Part shown: positions 1 to 9,040 of the stretch, in pieces
Layout: each line of letters starts with the position of its first letter
Position numbering within the stretch: position 1 is the stretch's first letter
Assembly: GCA_007128865.1 (NCBI GenBank)
Contig: SKWP01000186.1
Span: forward strand, 1 to 15,540
DNA length: 15,540 bases
Reading direction: 5' to 3'
DNA from: Paracoccaceae bacterium
GTDB taxonomy: Bacteria > Pseudomonadota > Alphaproteobacteria > Rhodobacterales > Rhodobacteraceae
Position numbers and translations under genes: made by a program
Notes under the pieces: model-generated
Databases searched by the model: none
Told to the model about the DNA's origin: nothing
Seen by the model: the letters and a program-made list of their open reading frames with translations, nothing else

Positions 1-3000
1 ACCGCCGCCGACAGCGGCGTGTTCACCGCCGTCATCGGCACCGCCACCCCGCCGCCGGTGCCCGGCGACGGGCTGCTTTCGACGGTCCCGAATTCGCGGA
101 TATCCGCCCGCTTCGACGATCCGTACCACGCCGGTCATGCGCTGACCGACCGTGTCGTTGTCGGGCCGATGGACCCGGCCGGAACCGTCTTTGACGAATT
201 CACCGGCCAGCCCGTCAATGGTGTGCGGATCACCCTGATCGATGCCGCAACCGGTGCGCCCGCCGTGGTGCTGGGCGACGATCTGCGGTCGGCCTTTCCG
301 GCCAGCGTGACAACCGGCGGAACGGTCAGCGACGAGGGCGGCCGCGTCTACCGCTTCGGCCCCGGACAATTCCGCTTTCCCCAGGTCATGCCCGGCCAGT
401 ATCGCCTGGGCGTGGTGCCGCCCCCGGGCTACGAGCTGCCGCTGCGCACCCGCGAGGTGCTGCTGGCAAATGCCGAACCCGACGGCACGGTATCGATGCA
501 GCTTTCCTCGCATCTGTCCGGCTGGTCGGTTACCGATGCCTCCTTCGGCGAGGTTTTCGAGGTGCTGCCGGGCAATCCGATCGTGGTGAACGTGCCGCTG
601 GTCCCGCTGGCCAGCGCCACCGCCACCCGCAGCGCCGATGTCTCGACCGCCGCCGCCGGCGATTTCCTGACCTACACCGTGACCATGACCGCCCCGGCGG
701 CCGTCACCATCGACCTTGTCGACATGCTGCCGCCCGCGGTGCGCTATGTTCCCGGCAGCCTGCTGGTCAACGGAGTGGCCGACATCCCGACCCTGTCTGC
801 CGGCGGCGACCGGCTGACCGTGCCGGGCATTGCCCTGAGCCCCGGCCAGCCCGTGACCGTGCGCTATGCGGCACAGGTGACGGCCGCGGCCCGGCCGGGC
901 CAGCGGCAGGCGTCGCGCAGCGAACTGCACGCAGGGGCCGCGGTGCTGTTTTCCGCAGGCCATGCATTGCACATCGGCGACGCCTTCGGCACCGACCGCG
1001 TGGCAATCCTCGGTCAGGTGGTGGCCGGCCCTTGCGGCGCGCCGGAACCCGCAGGCAGCCGCGACCTGTCGGGCATCCGCATCCATACCGAGACCGGCGA
1101 ATGGGTCGAAACCGACGCCGATGGCCGCTTCAGCCTGCGCGACATGCGGCGCCGGACCACGGTTCTGCAGCTCGACACGCTGTCGCTGCCCCGCAATGCC
1201 AGCCCGCTGTCGTGCCACGCCAACACCCGCCATGCCGGCAGCGCGATCTCGCAATTCGTCGAAACCGCGCCGGGGCTGATGGGGCGGGCTGAGTTTCACA
1301 TCGTCTTCGACGGCGCCGAGGATGCCCGCGCCGCCGCGGCCGCCGAAGAACGGCCCAGCGCCTGGTCCCTGCCCGCAGAACCGCGGCCCGAGCGGACCTT
1401 TACCCAGCAATGGCTTGACCGCCGCAGCGGAGACACGGCGCCGCAAATCCTGTTCCCGACCGAAGGCCATGCCCCGCGGTCGGCCATGGTGGATGTCTTC
1501 TATCTGCGGCGCAGCGACCAGTCGGGCGAAGTCGTGGTCAATGGCCGCATCGTCAACCCCGACCGGCGCATGCCGGCGATGAACGGGCTCGTGAACGGGC
1601 TGTCGCTGGATCGCTGGCGCGCGGTGCGGCTGGAAGAGGGGCGCAACACCGTCACCGTCATCCTGCGCGATGCCGCCGGGGTCGAGGTGTTCCGCGCCAG
1701 CCGCACGCTCTGGCAGGCCACCGAACCGGCCTTCATGGAAGTGCTGGAAGGCAGCTCGGTTCTGGCCAGCGACGGGCGCAGCAACCCGGTGGTCGAACTG
1801 CGCCTGACCGATCGCAGCGGCATTCCGCTGCGGCCCGGCGGCACGGTTTCGGTGCGCATTGCCGAACCCTTTGCCTTTGCCGCCCCGCCACCGCGCCCCG
1901 GAGAGCCGGCATCGGCGCGCGGCCCGATCACCTCCACCAGCGCGCAGATCGGCGCCGACGGCGTGATCCGGCTCGAACTGGCCGCGGTGCGCGAACCCGG
2001 CACCGCAACGCTCGAAATCGTCACCCGCCACCGCCCGGTTACTGCACGGGTACCCATATCGGCGGCCGATCGCCCATGGGTGCTGGTCGGGCTGGCCGAG
2101 GGCACGCTGGCGCCCGGCCGCATCCGGCGCAGCGGCACGCCGGGCCAGGATATCCGCGACCCGGCATCGGGGCGCGTAGCCTTCTTTGCCGAGGGTGTGG
2201 TGCGGGGCGAATGGCTGCTGACCCTGCGTTACGACAGCGATGCACGGCGCCCGGACGGATTTCACGGCATCGACCCGGACGCCGATTATCTGGTCTATGG
2301 CGATGCCAGCCGCCAGGGGCATGATGCCCGCGGCCGGTTTCCGCTGTATGTCCGGCTGCGCCGCGAGGGGGCAGAATACCTGCTGGGCGATTTCGACGCC
2401 GCAATCAACACCGGGCTTGTCGCCTTCAACCGCCGCATGACCGGCGCCCGCGCCGAAATCGCGGATGATCGCACCAGCCTGCTTGCCTTCGTTGCCGTCA
2501 GCGACGACCGCCATGTCGAGGATCGCATCGCGGCCGACGGCACCACCGGCCCCTTCGCGCTGGCTGCGGCCGGGATCGTGCAGCATTCCGAGGTTGTCCG
2601 GGTGGCGGTTGTCTCGCGTCTCGATGCATCCGAAATCCTCGAAACCCGTGTCCTGCGGGCGGGCATCGACTACACCATCGACCGCAGCCGCGGCGAATTG
2701 CGGCTGCGCGAGCCGTTGCCGGCCTTCACGCCGGAACTGGACCGCAATGTGCTGATCATCGGCTATGCGGTGGAAAACCCCGGCATGTCCGGCAGGATCG
2801 CAGGGTTGCGGGGCGAGCGCGAACTCGGCGGCGGCCTGCGCGGCGGCGCGACGGTGATCGATGCGCGCCGGGTCGGCGGCGAAGCCGTCAACGCCCGGCT
2901 GACCGGCGTCGACCTTCGCTGGCAGCCCGATGATTTCGTCACCTTCTCGGCCGAGGCCGCCCGCATGACCAAGCGCTTCGGCTTTGCCACCCATCGCGCG

Positions 3001-4485
3001 CGGCAGTTCGAGTTGCGGATGGATTACGATGACGGCGCGGCACGGATATCGGCCTATGCACGCCGGCAGAAGGGCGACATGACGCTGTCCACATCCACGG
3101 CCGACATCGATGCCGATGTCTTCGGACTGGAGGCCATGATCAATCTCGATGCCGCGATCTGGGGCGACCGCGACCGCGATACGGGGCTGTTTCTCGAAGC
3201 CGGCGCGCTGCATGAACGCGACCGCGGCGCCGACAGCCTGCGCACCGACGCCCGTGCCATGCTGCTGCGCCGCGGCACCGACGGGACCGAGCACGGGCTG
3301 GGCCTGCGCCTCTTGCACCGCAGCGACGCGGCCGGGAAGGGCGAGGCGGTTCGGCTGATGTCGCGCGCGTCCTGGCTGTCGCCCGATGGCCGGCTCAGCC
3401 TGACGCTGGGGGCCGAACGGGCTGTCGCCAGGCGCGGAATCGCCCTGCACGGCGATCATCTGAGCCTCGAGGCCGGCTATGCGCTGACCGGGGACATGCA
3501 CGGCCTTGTCGCGCTCGCGGCCGCACCCGGCCGGGGCCAGGGCAGTCTTGCCCGCATCGGCCTGGTGGCCAGCCCGTGGGACAACGGCAGCGTCAGGGCA
3601 AGCCTGGTGCGGGCCGCCGGGGGCGGGCGGTCGGGCATGGCCGCGGTCCTGGGGCTCGACCAGACCCTGCGGATGGGCGAGACTGTGGCACTGTCGCTGG
3701 GGCTCGACGCGCAGACCGACCTTGGCGCCGCGGATGTCCCGGTCGGGGTGCAGATGGGAACGCCCTTCATCGCCGAGGAATTCGTGACCCTGCGCGCCGG
3801 TATCTCGCGCGACGGGCGCGACTGGGCCGCCGCTGCCGAGGCCCAGGCCCGGTTTGCCGATGCCGAACGCAAGCTGAACCTGCGGGTTTCGGGCGACGGC
3901 GTTCTGGGCGATGGCTGGAGCCTTGGCGCCTCGGCCTTCGCCGGCCGGATCGACCGTTCCGGCGCCCCCGCACGCCACGATATCGAACTGCGCGCCGCAG
4001 CCGCCCGCCGCGGCGAGGCACGCGACCCGATCACCCTTGTGCAGGCCGAAATCGCCGCCAGCCGCGACGGCGGTGGCGAACGGCGCAAGGCCTATGCGTC
4101 AGTACACCACCACCGCTATCTGACAGCCGTCGATACGCTCAATACCCGCTATGCCCTGAAGGCCACCGAGCTGCGCAACGATACCGGCCGGCACCGGGAC
4201 ATCCTCGGGTTTGTGGCGGCCGAATACCGCCGCGACCTGTCCGAAAAGCTCGATATCGGCGTGCAGGGTGCGCTGATGCATTCGCAGGGCCGCGGCGGCA
4301 CGGATGCCAGCGTCGGGCTGTCGCTGGGCTTCACCCCGTTCGACAACGGCTGGCTTGGCCTTGGCTACAACCTGCGCGGCTTTCGCGATGCGGATTTCTC
4401 GGAGCAGGGCCACACCGACCGCGGTGCCTTTGTCCAGTTCCGCATGAAGTTCGACCAGACATCGCTGCGGGAGTGGCTGCGATGA
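1..4485 (+). CDS. Giant modular surface protein with C-terminal outer-membrane beta-barrel (5' end outside window)
   Basis: The reading frame is open from base 1 and already reads protein-like sequence (TAADSGVFTAVIG) before the first GTG at 19, so the real start lies left of the window and 1,494 residues are visible. In visible-residue order: an SdrD/carboxypeptidase-regulatory-like beta-sandwich (about 58-146); a DUF11-like repeat (about 205-325); a second regulatory-like domain with the TDADGRFSL motif (about 333-405); a VVVNGRIVN segment (about 510); an invasin/Big-like beta domain (about 580-690); then a long region with the VYGD and LLGDF motifs, a GIDYTIDRSRGELRL motif near 890-905, and many alternating amphipathic strands to the end, typical of an outer-membrane barrel. 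The last strand-like segment ends FVQFRMKF, followed by an unusual ~11-residue tail ending in Arg rather than the common terminal Phe. The module order resembles large proteobacterial DUF11/barrel proteins of unknown function. It is the first visible gene of the operon. An adhesin or surface scaffold role is inference. Confidence 0.85.
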   Translation, partial: TAADSGVFTAVIGTATPPPVPGDGLLSTVPNSRISARFDDPYHAGHALTDRVVVGPMDPAGTVFDEFTGQPVNGVRITLIDAATGAPAVVLGDDLRSAFPASVTTGGTVSDEGGRVYRFGPGQFRFPQVMPGQYRLGVVPPPGYELPLRTREVLLANAEPDGTVSMQLSSHLSGWSVTDASFGEVFEVLPGNPIVVNVPLVPLASATATRSADVSTAAAGDFLTYTVTMTAPAAVTIDLVDMLPPAVRYVPGSLLVNGVADIPTLSAGGDRLTVPGIALSPGQPVTVRYAAQVTAAARPGQRQASRSELHAGAAVLFSAGHALHIGDAFGTDRVAILGQVVAGPCGAPEPAGSRDLSGIRIHTETGEWVETDADGRFSLRDMRRRTTVLQLDTLSLPRNASPLSCHANTRHAGSAISQFVETAPGLMGRAEFHIVFDGAEDARAAAAAEERPSAWSLPAEPRPERTFTQQWLDRRSGDTAPQILFPTEGHAPRSAMVDVFYLRRSDQSGEVVVNGRIVNPDRRMPAMNGLVNGLSLDRWRAVRLEEGRNTVTVILRDAAGVEVFRASRTLWQATEPAFMEVLEGSSVLASDGRSNPVVELRLTDRSGIPLRPGGTVSVRIAEPFAFAAPPPRPGEPASARGPITSTSAQIGADGVIRLELAAVREPGTATLEIVTRHRPVTARVPISAADRPWVLVGLAEGTLAPGRIRRSGTPGQDIRDPASGRVAFFAEGVVRGEWLLTLRYDSDARRPDGFHGIDPDADYLVYGDASRQGHDARGRFPLYVRLRREGAEYLLGDFDAAINTGLVAFNRRMTGARAEIADDRTSLLAFVAVSDDRHVEDRIAADGTTGPFALAAAGIVQHSEVVRVAVVSRLDASEILETRVLRAGIDYTIDRSRGELRLREPLPAFTPELDRNVLIIGYAVENPGMSGRIAGLRGERELGGGLRGGATVIDARRVGGEAVNARLTGVDLRWQPDDFVTFSAEAARMTKRFGFATHRARQFELRMDYDDGAARISAYARRQKGDMTLSTSTADIDADVFGLEAMINLDAAIWGDRDRDTGLFLEAGALHERDRGADSLRTDARAMLLRRGTDGTEHGLGLRLLHRSDAAGKGEAVRLMSRASWLSPDGRLSLTLGAERAVARRGIALHGDHLSLEAGYALTGDMHGLVALAAAPGRGQGSLARIGLVASPWDNGSVRASLVRAAGGGRSGMAAVLGLDQTLRMGETVALSLGLDAQTDLGAADVPVGVQMGTPFIAEEFVTLRAGISRDGRDWAAAAEAQARFADAERKLNLRVSGDGVLGDGWSLGASAFAGRIDRSGAPARHDIELRAAAARRGEARDPITLVQAEIAASRDGGGERRKAYASVHHHRYLTAVDTLNTRYALKATELRNDTGRHRDILGFVAAEYRRDLSEKLDIGVQGALMHSQGRGGTDASVGLSLGFTPFDNGWLGLGYNLRGFRDADFSEQGHTDRGAFVQFRMKFDQTSLREWLR

Positions 4486-6002
4486 ACCGGTTGCACGCCC
4501 TGCTGCAGATGAAGGTCGCGATTGCCCCGCCCCGGCAACACGACCCGGCGACGGTCGAACCCGACCCGCCCTGGCTATGCAGGTTCAGGCTGCGCCGCCT
4601 GCCGGCATTCCGGCCGTTCAGCACCGTTCAGCGGGCGCTGGCGCTGCTGGTGCTGGCGCTATCGCTGCTGCTGGTCACCGGGTTCGCGATGGCAACCCCG
4701 GCCGGGGCCCAGACCTATGACGAGGCGCTGATACCCGGTGGCGACTTTTCAACCGATTTCGCCAACCCGTCGCCGATTCCCGCAGGGTATGACGCCGTCC
4801 TCGGCAGCGGGGCGGTCGGCGCCGATGACTTCATCGTGTTCGAAAACCTCGCGCCGGGCGCCCAGACGCTGACCTTTACCGTCTTCCGCCCGGCCGGTTC
4901 GCCCAACAACCACCGCGCGACAGGAAACATCCTGTACAAGATCGGCCCCTTCAATCACGGCTGGGATGGCACCGAGCTTGCGAATTTCCACATCAATCCC
5001 GGCAACCAGTCTCGGACCTACAGCCTGACGCTGGATGCGGGCTATGACGGAACGCCGCTGCATGTCGGCTTCTACTTCACCAGCGGCCAGCCGGTGGGCT
5101 GGACGATAACAGGCGTCACCACGGCCCCGCCGCCGCCTGACCCGGACCCGGACCCTGACCCCGATCCCGACCCGGACCCCGGCACCGGCAGTTGCGGCAG
5201 TCCCGGTATCTTCACCGCGGCCAATGCCCCCGGCGGCACCTTTTCGAATCAGTTCGCCAACCCCACCGTTGTCGGCGCGGGCTGGTCCGGGATCGCCGGT
5301 CAGTCGTCCAGCGGGCAGCAGGTCTTCATCAAATACGAAGGGCTTCCGACAGGGGTGCAGGATCTCGACTTCACCTTCTCGATCCCGGCCGGAAGCCCGC
5401 CGCAGTGGTCGGGAGGCGAGGTGCGCTGGTCCACCGATCCCTTTCCCTGGGCCTGGGCCGGCACACCGCTGGGCACCTTTGCGCTGAGCCCGGGGGCGCC
5501 TTCTGAAACCCTGACGCTGACGACCGACGCGGGCTTTGCCGGCGAGGTCTACCTTGGCTTCTACTTCACCTACGGCGGCACCATGGAGTTTGCAGGCACG
5601 CGGGCACCCTGCCCCGACCCGGCCGCGCTGCCCGAAATCGATCTGTCCATGACGGTTCAGGTTCTGGACCAGACAGGACAGGGCTGTGCGGCCTTTCCGG
5701 CCACACCCGCCGCGGCGCCGCAGGCGGCCATTCCCGGTGCCTGCATGGAATTCGTGATCCGGACCGAAAACACCGGCAACGCCGCAGCAACGGATCTGCA
5801 GATCACCGACCAGATAGGGCAGGAATTCGTCTTTGTTGCAGCCGAGGCGGTCGGCTATGACGACAGCGCGGCAGGCTTTGGCCTCGACCTGCCCGCAACC
5901 GGGACCGACTGCGCGCTGTCGCCCTGCATGGTGCAGATGCTGGATGCCGGCCTCGCGCCGGGTCAAATCGGCGAAATCCGTATTCGCACGCTGCTGAAAT
6001 GA
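4482..6002 (+). CDS. Exported protein with duplicated beta-rich domain, (Asp-Pro)7 linker and DUF11-like C-terminus
   Basis: 506 residues. The ATG overlaps the previous stop (ATGA) and has a GGGAG Shine-Dalgarno-like site at 4469-4473, 8 nt upstream, which supports this start. The N-terminus is unusual: about 50 polar/basic residues (including RFRLRRL) precede a hydrophobic stretch at 51-70 and a possible signal peptidase site after AGA76. Two homologous beta-rich domains follow (about 84-202 and 249-366), sharing PGGxFS, FANP, PAGSP, a DAG motif and a GFYFT ending. They are joined by seven Asp-Pro pairs (220-233). The C-terminal region (about 384-506) looks like a DUF11 module, with ENTGNAAATDLQITDQ, and contains several Cys (402, 421, 477, 482) that could form disulfides outside the cytoplasm. 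I do not recognise a catalytic motif. The shared DUF11-type module with the upstream giant protein suggests they act together at the surface. Function is unknown. Confidence 0.85.
   Translation: MNRLHALLQMKVAIAPPRQHDPATVEPDPPWLCRFRLRRLPAFRPFSTVQRALALLVLALSLLLVTGFAMATPAGAQTYDEALIPGGDFSTDFANPSPIPAGYDAVLGSGAVGADDFIVFENLAPGAQTLTFTVFRPAGSPNNHRATGNILYKIGPFNHGWDGTELANFHINPGNQSRTYSLTLDAGYDGTPLHVGFYFTSGQPVGWTITGVTTAPPPPDPDPDPDPDPDPDPGTGSCGSPGIFTAANAPGGTFSNQFANPTVVGAGWSGIAGQSSSGQQVFIKYEGLPTGVQDLDFTFSIPAGSPPQWSGGEVRWSTDPFPWAWAGTPLGTFALSPGAPSETLTLTTDAGFAGEVYLGFYFTYGGTMEFAGTRAPCPDPAALPEIDLSMTVQVLDQTGQGCAAFPATPAAAPQAAIPGACMEFVIRTENTGNAAATDLQITDQIGQEFVFVAAEAVGYDDSAAGFGLDLPATGTDCALSPCMVQMLDAGLAPGQIGEIRIRTLLK
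5139..5180 (+). repeat. Hexanucleotide coding repeat, seven Asp-Pro pairs
   Basis: Seven tandem GAY-CCN units in frame encode (Asp-Pro)7 at residues 220-233 of the exported duplicated-domain protein. The third bases vary between units (GAC/GAT; CCG/CCT/CCC), so the peptide pattern is kept better than the DNA repeat. It sits exactly between the two homologous domains and is most simply read as a stiff, acidic inter-domain spacer. Confidence 0.9.
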
Positions 6003-9000
6003 TCCTATCCTGTGTGCGTCGGCGCGGCAGCCGGGCAGGACAGGGCGGGACGATGACAGCAGGATTGCGCGGTGTGCTGGTGGCATGCATCCTGGGGCTG
6101 GCATCCCAGGCGGGGGCCGAGCGGGCGGACTTCCGGCTGGAGCTGGACACCGGCGGGCACCGCGCGACCATCCGCGCGCTGGCGTTCAGCGACGACGGCG
6201 CAACGCTGTTTTCCGCTTCGGACGACCGCACGATCCGGGTCTGGGACTGGTTGGCCGGCCGCAGCCGGGCGGTGCTGCGCGGCCAGATCGGCGACGCCGA
6301 GGAAGGCATGGTCTTTGCGCTGGCCCCGTCGCAGGATGGCGGACTGGTGGCCTCGGGCGGGTTTTTCGCCCCGGTTCTGGCCGGCAATGGCTATGGCGAC
6401 ATCCGCATCCATGATGTGCGCAGCGGACGGATGGCAAACCGGATCGAGGGCCGGCGCCTGCCGGTCTACGGGCTGGCCTATTCGCCCGAACGCGACGAAC
6501 TTGCAGCCGTCGGGCAGGGCCATGAGGTGCACCGCTGGCGCGCACCCTTCACCGCGCCCGAACCGCTGCCGGTTCTGGATGGCGACGCAGCATCGATGGA
6601 TGCCGTTGCCTGGGCGCTGGGCGGCGCGCGGCTGATCGCCGTGACCTCGGATTACGGCCTGCGGCTCTGGGATGCCGATAGCGGTGCGCGGCTCACCCCG
6701 CCGGATGCCGCGGGGCTTTTCGATGCCGGCCTGCGCGCCCTGGCCGTCAGCACCGACGGAACCCGGTTTGCCATCGGCGGCGAAACCGGCCTGCTGCAGC
6801 TGCGCGATGCCACCGATGGCGCGCTGATTGCCGATCTGGGGCCGCTGCCCTACCGGCCCTCGGGTCTGGCGTTTCTGGATAACGACGCGCGGCTTGCCGT
6901 CAGTTGCGGCCATGATTGCGGCACTACCCATCGCAGCATGGTTGTCGATATCGACAGCGGGGCAGTGATCGCCCGCTATACGGGCCATGACGGCCCGGTC
7001 AGCGCCGCCGCCACTGCACCGGACGGCGGGTTTCTGGCCAGCGCCGGCGGAAGCGGGCAGGAAATCCATCTCTGGCGGCCCGGCGCCGACGAACCCGAGC
7101 GCCGGCTTGCCGGCATCGGGCGCCCCGTCACCGCCGTGGCCATCGACCCTGCCGGCCGTGCCGTTGCCTGGGGCGGCGAAGACCCCTGCCCCGAGGCCGC
7201 GCTCTGCCCCGCTGTCATGGGGCCGCTGAACCGGCTGCTGCCGCTGCCCGCCCCGCAGGTCTTCATGGAACCGCCCCGGCCGGCCGGACCGGAGGAGGCC
7301 ACGCGCTTTCTGCGTGCCGTGCACAAGGCCGGGGACTGGGCGCTTGAGGCACGTCGCGGTGCCGGCGATTTCTTCGAGGGCAGCCTGCTTGCGGTCACCG
7401 GCCCGGACGGCACTGCCGAACTCTACCGCGACGGGCGCGAGGGCTATTACCACAGCGCCTTTACCCTGATCGCCGGCTCCGACCGGCTGATCTCGGGCGG
7501 CGGCAACGGATTTCTGGCCTCCTACGGCCTTGGCGACCTGCGCCTGAGCCGGGTGTTCGAGGGGCACACCGCCGATATCCTGGCCATGGCCGCCGCCCCG
7601 GATGCCGGCCTGCTGGTCACCGGCAGCGCCGACCAGACGCTGCGGCTGTGGAACCTCGATACCGGAGACCTGGTGGCCAGCGTCTTTGCCACCGCCGAGG
7701 ACTGGATCGTCTGGACGCCGCAGGGCTACTATCACGCCTCGCCCTCGGGCGACCGGCTGATCGGCTGGCATGTCAACCAGGGCCGCGACCGCGAGGGGCG
7801 GATGGTGCGCGCCTACCAGCTCAAGCGCGAGCTGCATTCGCCCGAGATCGTGCGCCACGCGATCCTGTGGCGCGACCCGCTGCGCGCGGTGCGCGAACTG
7901 CGCGGCGAACACCGCGAACTGGCAGACCTGCTGGCCAGCCCGCCCCCGGATTTCGACCTGCGGCTGGCCGAAGATGTACCCGCCCCGGACGGTTTCGTGG
8001 TGGCCGAGATATTCGGAGCCACCACCGCGGAGCTTGCAACGCTGGGCTATGCGGTGCTGGTCAACGACCGGCGCGTGTACCCCGAACGGCTGATCCGGCC
8101 CGGTGATGACCGGCTACTGTACCTGATCCCGGTCTTTGCCGAGGCGAATGATATCCTGATCGTGGCCGAAAACGATTTCGGCCATGTCACCGAACGCGGC
8201 GCGAGCGCGCTGGTCCGCCGCACCGCACCGCCGCCCGCCGGGCGGCTCAGGGTCGCCGTTGTCGGGGTGAACAGCTACCCGCACCTGCCCGACGGCTGTG
8301 CCGGCCGGTCCTGCGACCTTGCCTTTCCCGTGGCCGATGCACTGGGGTTTCTGGCCACCGTCGCCGAACACTCGCGCCCGCTGTTCGACGGCATGGAGGC
8401 GCTTGCGCTGGTCAACGAGGATGCGCTTGACGCCCATGGCGACCTGATGGCGCGGCTGGGCGGGGTGCTGGAGCTGGAAACCATTCTCGAACCCGATGCC
8501 CGCAGCATTGCCGTGGCGCTGTCGGATTTCCTCGAAGACGTGGAAGATCCCGCCGATACCACCGTCATCTTCATCGCCGGGCACGGCATCAACATCGGCG
8601 AGGATTATTTCTTTATCCCCACTGACGGCAGCCGCCGCGATGCCGAACGCTGGCGCATGGCCAGCCTGGTGGACTGGCGCATGATACAGGCCGCACTGGA
8701 ACGCACGCCGGGCCGCAAGATTCTGGTGCTCGATACCTGCCACGCCGCCAATGCCCACAACCCGCGCCTTGCCAAGGACAGCGCCGACAGCCGCCTGCAT
8801 GTCTTTTCGGCCACCGCCGCCAACAACGTTGCGCTGGAACGCCCGGAACTGGGCCATGGCATCTTTACCTATGCCATCCTCGAAGGGCTGCGCGGGCGGG
8901 CGCGCATGGGCGATGCCGGCGTGACGGTGTTCGCGCTTGCCGCTTTCGTGGGCACCGAAGTGCGCCGGTTGTCGGCCGACCGTCAGGTTCCCTTCTTCAG

Positions 9001-9040
9001 CTTCGAACAGACCGAGGATTTCGTCCTCGCCCGGCCATGA
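5999..9040 (+). CDS. WD40 beta-propeller fused to caspase-like (peptidase C14) domain, exported
   Basis: 1,013 residues from the ATG that overlaps the upstream stop (ATGA). A second in-frame ATG at 6053 (Met19) begins a cleaner signal peptide, MTAGLRGVLVACILGLASQAGA, and has a purine-rich AGGGCGGGA just upstream. Either start is possible, and both give an exported protein. Residues about 50-690 hold roughly ten WD40-like blades, clearest at the ends (SASDDRTIRVWDW; TGSADQTLRLWNLDTG). A WTPQGYYHASPSGDRLIGWH segment follows, which I recall as common in bacterial WD40-caspase proteins. The caspase-like domain runs from about 749 (RLRVAVVGVNSY) to 1010, with catalytic His862 in IAGHG and Cys914 in LDTCHA, so the dyad looks intact. 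Such domains are cysteine peptidases, and substrate specificity cannot be read here. Propellers usually bind partner proteins, so targeting or regulation of the protease by the propeller is inference. It lies in the coupled operon with surface proteins. Confidence 0.93.
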   Translation: MILSCVRRRGSRAGQGGTMTAGLRGVLVACILGLASQAGAERADFRLELDTGGHRATIRALAFSDDGATLFSASDDRTIRVWDWLAGRSRAVLRGQIGDAEEGMVFALAPSQDGGLVASGGFFAPVLAGNGYGDIRIHDVRSGRMANRIEGRRLPVYGLAYSPERDELAAVGQGHEVHRWRAPFTAPEPLPVLDGDAASMDAVAWALGGARLIAVTSDYGLRLWDADSGARLTPPDAAGLFDAGLRALAVSTDGTRFAIGGETGLLQLRDATDGALIADLGPLPYRPSGLAFLDNDARLAVSCGHDCGTTHRSMVVDIDSGAVIARYTGHDGPVSAAATAPDGGFLASAGGSGQEIHLWRPGADEPERRLAGIGRPVTAVAIDPAGRAVAWGGEDPCPEAALCPAVMGPLNRLLPLPAPQVFMEPPRPAGPEEATRFLRAVHKAGDWALEARRGAGDFFEGSLLAVTGPDGTAELYRDGREGYYHSAFTLIAGSDRLISGGGNGFLASYGLGDLRLSRVFEGHTADILAMAAAPDAGLLVTGSADQTLRLWNLDTGDLVASVFATAEDWIVWTPQGYYHASPSGDRLIGWHVNQGRDREGRMVRAYQLKRELHSPEIVRHAILWRDPLRAVRELRGEHRELADLLASPPPDFDLRLAEDVPAPDGFVVAEIFGATTAELATLGYAVLVNDRRVYPERLIRPGDDRLLYLIPVFAEANDILIVAENDFGHVTERGASALVRRTAPPPAGRLRVAVVGVNSYPHLPDGCAGRSCDLAFPVADALGFLATVAEHSRPLFDGMEALALVNEDALDAHGDLMARLGGVLELETILEPDARSIAVALSDFLEDVEDPADTTVIFIAGHGINIGEDYFFIPTDGSRRDAERWRMASLVDWRMIQAALERTPGRKILVLDTCHAANAHNPRLAKDSADSRLHVFSATAANNVALERPELGHGIFTYAILEGLRGRARMGDAGVTVFALAAFVGTEVRRLSADRQVPFFSFEQTEDFVLARP

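Noticed and set aside
3576..4481. Long open frame upstream of the second operon gene, in frame with it
   Set aside because: It is an out-of-frame shadow of the giant protein: Arg/Gly/Pro-rich with no domain sense. The protein-like sequence, the ribosome site and the ATGA overlap all put the real start at 4482.
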